Shown: positions 60,385 through 64,000 of the stretch, piece by piece
How the letters are laid out: the number at the start of each line of letters is the position of its first letter
How positions within the stretch are numbered: the first letter of the stretch is position 1
Assembly (NCBI GenBank): GCA_965248975.1
Contig: CBDFKU010000018.1
Location: forward strand, 186,001-250,000
Source: CBDFKU01 sp965248975
GTDB taxonomy: Bacteria > Chloroflexota > Dehalococcoidia > Lucifugimonadales > JAGWBF01
Direction of reading: 5' to 3'
Length of the DNA stretch: 64,000 bases
Notes under the pieces: generated by a model
The model's database searches: none
Told to the model about the DNA's origin: nothing
Seen by the model: the letters and a program-made list of their open reading frames with translations, nothing else
Made by a program: the position numbers and the translations under genes

Positions 60385-62213
60385 CTCGCCAAGCTGGGGC
60401 AAGGCAGGGATAATGTGTGGAAGCGGCGAGGTGCTGCACCTGGGCGGGGGAGGTGAGCATGTTCCGAGAGCGAGACCCACAGGTGAGCCTGTGGCAGTCC
60501 GAGTTCCTGGTTCCGCCGAAGAAGGCCAGGCGCTTGGAGCGGAGTTGGGCCGAGGTTTTCCGGAACGAGGCGCTCCCCCTGATTGACGAGGAGCGCTTTG
60601 CTCCGATGTACTGCGCGGACAACGGCCGTCCCAACCGAGCGGTGCAGACGGTCCTCGGGGTCCACCTTCTCAAAGAGATGTTCAACCTCACCGACGATGA
60701 AGCCCTAGAACAGCTGGAGTTCAATCTGCTCTGGCACCACGCCCTGCGGCTGGATATGGAGGAGACCCACCTCCCCCAGAAGACGCTACACAACTTCCGA
60801 GTTCGCCTGATGCAGCACGACGGTGGCCGGCTGGCTTTCCAGGAGACCACGGAGCGGATCATCCAGGCGCTGGGTATACGCACCGGAAAGCAGCGGCTGG
60901 ACTCCACCCACATCATGAGCAACATCGCCACCCTCACCCGCCTCGGCCTGTTCTGTGAGACGATGCGGTTGTTCCTTCGGGCCGTGAGCCAAGAGCACCC
61001 AGAGCTTCGCCGTGTGGTCCCAGAGGGCCTTGTGAGGCGCTACTTGAAGGAAGAAGCAGAAGCGACCGACTACGAGGACGCCCGCTCGGGGGAGGGTCGC
61101 CGAAGGCTTGGCGTGTGTGCCCGGGACCTCTACCGGCTGGTGGACGGCTTCCGTGGCACGGCTGCCGCCCAACTGGAGGAGTACCGGCTGCTGGAGAGGC
61201 TGCTGCGGGAGCAGTGTGTGGTGGGCAACAAGAGGGACGGGCGCCCCGGAGAGGGCGATGACGACGCAGGGGAAGGGGCGGTGCCCATCACCCTCAGGGA
61301 CCCGAAGGAGGTGCGGTCCGATTCCCTGCAATCGCCCCACGACCCGGAGGCCACCTACAGCGGGCACAAAGGCAAGGGGTACGAGGTACAGGTGGCGGAG
61401 ACCTGCCATGCGGAGAACGCCACCCAGTTGATCACTCATGTAGAGGTGACCCCATCCAGCGGGAGCGACACCGACGTGACTGTGCCGCTGGTTGACGGGC
61501 TGGCGGAGCGGAAGGTCCGACCGGACGAGCTCTTCGCGGACACGGCGTATGGGTCGGGCCGCAACGCCTTCGAGGCCTCGCGCCGGGGGACGGAACTGGT
61601 GAGCCCGGTGGCGGGGTCGGCGCCGGGGAACTCCCACGAAGGAGAGGGAGACGGACCGCCGCCGCTCACTGGGGCGGACTTCCAGATCGACGTCACCGGG
61701 GAGCAGGCCACGGTGTGCCCCGCCGGGCACCGGTCCGTCGAGGAGTACGAGCTGGAAGATGCGCCGGAGCGGGTAGAGGTTCACTTTGCCAGGGCAACAT
61801 GCGAGCTCTGCCCCTTGCGGTCCCGTTGCCCGGTGAAGCTGGACCGGCGTGCGGGGGCCTACGTCCTCAAGGCGGACCTGGTGAAGGTGAACATCGAGGG
61901 GCGGCGGCGGGCCGAGGCCACCGAGGAGTGGCGCAAGCGGTATGCCATAAGGGCCGGGATAGAGGGGACAAACTCCGAGCTGAAGCGCGCCCACGGGCTT
62001 GGGCGCTTGCGGGTGCGAGGGGGCCGTCGGGTGCGGCTTGCCGTCTACCTGAAGGCGTTGGCGTGCAACTTCAAGCGGATGGTCCATGCACGCCTGGTGG
62101 AGATGGAAAACACGGCTCAGCCGGAGGCCGGGACGGTACCTGCGGTCGCAGCCGCGTGAGGGCCCCGCTCCATAACTTCCATCGGGCGCCCTGAGCCACG
62201 GAAGGGGTACTGC
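60379..62213 (+). mobile_element. IS1182-type insertion sequence (copy B), ends approximate
   Basis: An intact transposase with short non-coding ends. AACCCCTCGCCAAGCTGGGG near 60384 resembles, in inverse orientation, TACCCCTTCCGTGGCTCAGG near 62210. These are probably the terminal repeats, but the match is imperfect and the exact ends and target duplication are not resolved. It interrupts or abuts the beta-helix gene. Confidence 0.55.
60459..62159 (+). CDS. IS1182-family transposase (copy B)
   Basis: A 566-residue DDE transposase. MFRERDPQVSLWQSEFLVPPKKARRL opens it. Catalytic residues are in KQRLDSTHIMSN, ELFADTAYGSG and IEGTNSELKRAHGLGRLR. A cysteine cluster (CELCPLRSRCPVK) precedes the Glu, as in many IS1182 members. 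GGGGGAGG lies 6 nt before ATG 60459. It is longer than and clearly different from copy A (52596-54047). Confidence 0.88.
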   Translation: MFRERDPQVSLWQSEFLVPPKKARRLERSWAEVFRNEALPLIDEERFAPMYCADNGRPNRAVQTVLGVHLLKEMFNLTDDEALEQLEFNLLWHHALRLDMEETHLPQKTLHNFRVRLMQHDGGRLAFQETTERIIQALGIRTGKQRLDSTHIMSNIATLTRLGLFCETMRLFLRAVSQEHPELRRVVPEGLVRRYLKEEAEATDYEDARSGEGRRRLGVCARDLYRLVDGFRGTAAAQLEEYRLLERLLREQCVVGNKRDGRPGEGDDDAGEGAVPITLRDPKEVRSDSLQSPHDPEATYSGHKGKGYEVQVAETCHAENATQLITHVEVTPSSGSDTDVTVPLVDGLAERKVRPDELFADTAYGSGRNAFEASRRGTELVSPVAGSAPGNSHEGEGDGPPPLTGADFQIDVTGEQATVCPAGHRSVEEYELEDAPERVEVHFARATCELCPLRSRCPVKLDRRAGAYVLKADLVKVNIEGRRRAEATEEWRKRYAIRAGIEGTNSELKRAHGLGRLRVRGGRRVRLAVYLKALACNFKRMVHARLVEMENTAQPEAGTVPAVAAA

Positions 62214-62331
62214 ACGGGATCCTGCTTGTCCTGAGCGCAGCCCCAAGGGCGGTGAGGTCAGCAGCCGACAGCCCGTGGCGCCTCCCTGCCAGACACCCTC
62301 GCACTCCAGGGTCCATCTCTAACAGGCCTTT

Positions 62332-62830
62332 CTACGAAGGAATCAAGGTTGCTTCGAAGTCGTAGGAACCCGACACCGGGCTACCGGAGAGGACGATGGC
62401 AACGCGGGCTGGCAGCACCTCAGAGGGGCTGAGGAAGCTTTCCCCGGGTGTCACGGGACGGTCCTGGGTGGCGTGCCACAGCTCAAGGTGGCCGTGTTCA
62501 AACTGGCCCCCGATGCGCACGAAGAAGTTCAGGTTGTTGGTCGTATTCTGAATCCACACGGGGACGGTCGCCGGCCCGATGAACGGGCTGGTTACTTACT
62601 ATGGGAACATAGGGAAACTCTAACTGTGCCAGGGGAGGATCAGTCAAATCTGCGTTCGGGTAGACCTCCAGGGCTCCTTCCGGCAGCACCGATATGTCCG
62701 TCAGGGTAACGGACACTGGCACGGACTTTGTCGCCTCGAAGAGCACGGCCGACACTATGCCCGTTATGACCAGGAAGGCCGCCGCTCCTACCAGCGTCCC
62801 CTTCCAGAAGCTACTCAGTCGTACCGGCAT
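62332..62830 (-). pseudogene. Membrane-anchored beta-rich surface protein with a frameshift
   Basis: The first part (MPVRLSSFWKGTLVGAAAFLVITGIVSAVLFEATKSVPVSVTLTDI...LEFPYVPIVSN) is in one frame, with a membrane helix at about 9-31. Near 62597 the frame changes and continues SPFIGPATVPVWIQNTTNNLNFFVRIGGQ to SGSYDFEATLIPS. Removing one C from the AACC just before the junction joins them, giving about 165 residues. So there is a one-base insertion or a sequencing error. It overlaps the dockerin-like gene by 20 nt. Function is unknown; a secreted surface module is likely. Confidence 0.65.
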
Positions 62831-63176
62831 GACTTACCTCCTTACCGAAATGAAGCCCCACGAAGGTCAGGTCGAGGACGTCTATCACTCCGTCCCTGTT
62901 AACATCTGCCTGTTCATCGATGGCGCCGCTTTCACCGAAGGCGTGCGTAACTCTGAGCAGGTCGTCACCGTCGACGATCCCGTCGCCATCGACATCTGCC
63001 AGCACTACCGGGAGCTTTAGGACCACGCTTACCGGGACGCTGTAAGATGCGGAAAAGAAAACGCCCGAAGCCAGGGCTACCGACAGAAAGGCAACGAGGG
63101 AAAGCAGAGCGACTCCAGGCACCAATACCTGGATAGCTCTCCATCGAGGTACTCGAAATCGGACGGCTTCCATCAT
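62811..63176 (-). CDS. Dockerin-like secreted protein
   Basis: A 121-residue protein with one membrane helix or signal anchor (about 16-46) and a dockerin type-I-like repeat pair: ADVDGDGIVDGDDLLRVTHAFG and ADVNRDGVIDVLDLTFVGLHFG. Each has the DxDxDGxxDxxD calcium loop. Dockerins bind cohesins on the cell surface. The region SYSVPVSVVLKLP resembles KSVPVSVTLTDI in the next gene, so both may share a build. First gene of a minus-strand surface-protein run with the anchored protein and the beta-helix. Confidence 0.75.
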   Translation of the reverse strand: MMEAVRFRVPRWRAIQVLVPGVALLSLVAFLSVALASGVFFSASYSVPVSVVLKLPVVLADVDGDGIVDGDDLLRVTHAFGESGAIDEQADVNRDGVIDVLDLTFVGLHFGKEVSHAGTTE

Positions 63177-63261
63177 AAGTCGGTATTGGTCGGGTCGAAC
63201 GGGACGCGTTAGATGATACTGTGACCGGGATTACAGGTCAAACCGCAAGTGGGAGAATGGC

Positions 63262-64000
63262 TTAGCTTGGTAGGACCTGGGCAGCTACTCTCTCCAGGTT
63301 CTCCATGGTGGCCTCCGTGGTAGCGCCACCTAGCCCGATGATGACCCGCACGGCGCCGGCGTCCTCGAAAGCCTGGATCAGGTCCCCGTCGGGGCGCCCC
63401 AGTACCGATATCTCGATGGACCGTGGGTCGCGGCCGGCCTTGGAGGCCAGGTCGTCCAGGGTAGCCCTGGCGGCCTTTACCGACTCAGGGTCCGCTACGC
63501 TGGGCAGCCAGCCGTCTCCCCAGGCAGCTACCCGTTTCAGCACGTTGGGGGCCATGCCGCCCAGCAGCACCGGCGGATGGGGCTTTTGAGCCGGCTTGGG
63601 AAGGTAGCGGCCGGGGGGAAAGTCGTAGTACTCCCCGTGGTACTCAGCCTCATCCTTGGTCCAAAGCTCTTTCATCACCGCCACCGCCTCCCGGGTCTGG
63701 GTCCAGCGATGCGGGAAATCTCCCCCCATTATCTCGGTCTCTTCCTGCAGCCAGCCGGCGCCGATGCCGAACAGGAACCTTCCCCCGGAGCGCCGGTCCA
63801 GGGTGGCGATGGTCTTGGCCAGGGACAGAGGATTGTGCTCTGGTACCAGGCAGACGGCGGTGAACAGCTTTAGATTCTTCGTGGCTGCCGACGCCAGGGC
63901 CAGCATCACGAAGGGATCGGGGGCGTGGGAGAAGGATTCCGGGATGGAGCCGTCAGAGGAGCCGCGCCAGCGAGTCTGGGTGTGGACGGGCAGCACGGGG
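63262..64000 (-). CDS. LLM-class flavin/F420-dependent oxidoreductase, partial
   Basis: Luciferase-like monooxygenase fold, 5' end beyond the window. The visible 246 codons include HAPDPFVMLALASAATKNLKLFTAVCLVPEHNPLSLAKTIATLDRRSGGRFLFGIGAGWLQEE, the signature of the F420-dependent group, then YHGEYYDFPPGRYLPKPAQKPHPPVLLGG and GDGWLPSV. The cofactor is F420 or FMN; the substrate is unknown. Such paralogues are abundant in Chloroflexota and Actinobacteria. Confidence 0.87.
   Translation of the reverse strand, partial: PVLPVHTQTRWRGSSDGSIPESFSHAPDPFVMLALASAATKNLKLFTAVCLVPEHNPLSLAKTIATLDRRSGGRFLFGIGAGWLQEETEIMGGDFPHRWTQTREAVAVMKELWTKDEAEYHGEYYDFPPGRYLPKPAQKPHPPVLLGGMAPNVLKRVAAWGDGWLPSVADPESVKAARATLDDLASKAGRDPRSIEISVLGRPDGDLIQAFEDAGAVRVIIGLGGATTEATMENLERVAAQVLPS

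Noticed and set aside
60385..60937. N-terminal extension of the beta-helix open frame
   Set aside because: These codons are the reverse strand of the IS1182-type transposase; the true beta-helix sequence stops at the IS end.
60786..62246. 486-residue minus-strand open frame
   Set aside because: It is antisense to the IS1182-type transposase, which has clear DDE motifs and a ribosome site.

Overview
The window is GC-rich chromosomal DNA from a bacterium that uses many GTG and TTG starts and tightly overlapped genes. The best guess is a member of the Chloroflexota (Dehalococcoidia or a SAR202-like lineage). The basis is the DnaJ-HspR-ClpC heat-shock operon, RNase Y with YmdB, UPF0182, an F420-type LLM flavin oxidoreductase, CoxG, NIPSNAP and FAH proteins, and no outer-membrane genes. 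This is inference from gene content; there is no rRNA or tRNA in the window to confirm it.

Layout: 0-4.3 kb carries the heat-shock operon (clpC, hspR, cbpA/dnaJ on the minus strand), with a decayed hsp20 on the other side of a control region that has a strong promoter and a HAIR-like half site. 4.4-9.0 kb is a plus-strand housekeeping run: rny, ymdB, a PHP phosphoesterase, a plsY-like gene and a zinc-finger membrane protein. 9-13 kb holds recX-recA, a RidA-like gene and nadE. 13.4-19.7 kb is an arginine operon (argJ, argB, a UPF0182 membrane protein, argD). It is followed by an unknown two-gene pair, leuS, coxG, a membrane/lipid cluster with a second plsY-like gene, a branched-chain aminotransferase gene, comEA, an MFS exporter, a frameshifted cyclase, two orphan dipeptide-type ABC permeases and a HAD hydrolase. 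32.2-36.5 kb is argG...argH, split by a lower-GC islet of two genes, one with a nuclease-like C-terminus. 36.4-43.8 kb returns to core genes: rpe, rpmB, an NHL lipoprotein, a fakA-like/degV pair and recG.

43.9-56 kb is accessory DNA. It starts with five minus-strand genes (HNH, CxxC zinc protein, SWIM zinc finger, and two genes of phage or mobile type, one resembling a small terminase). Then comes a pile-up of insertion sequences: an intact IS110 with a probable bridge-RNA leader, a frameshifted second IS110, an IS3 gene split by an IS630, an IS1182 with mismatched flanks, another IS3 fragment, a decayed stretch, and the C-terminal remnant of a large serine recombinase. From 56 kb catabolic genes return (hydantoinase-like amidohydrolase, NIPSNAP, FAH hydrolase). 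These are followed by secreted surface proteins (beta-helix, dockerin-like, anchored beta-rich) disrupted by another IS1182-type element and a frameshift, and an LLM oxidoreductase that runs off the window end.

A palindromic repeat of about 60 bp occurs three times in intergenic space and once as a fragment. Most unusual are the argG/argH islet, the HNH-SWIM accessory cluster and the repeat family.
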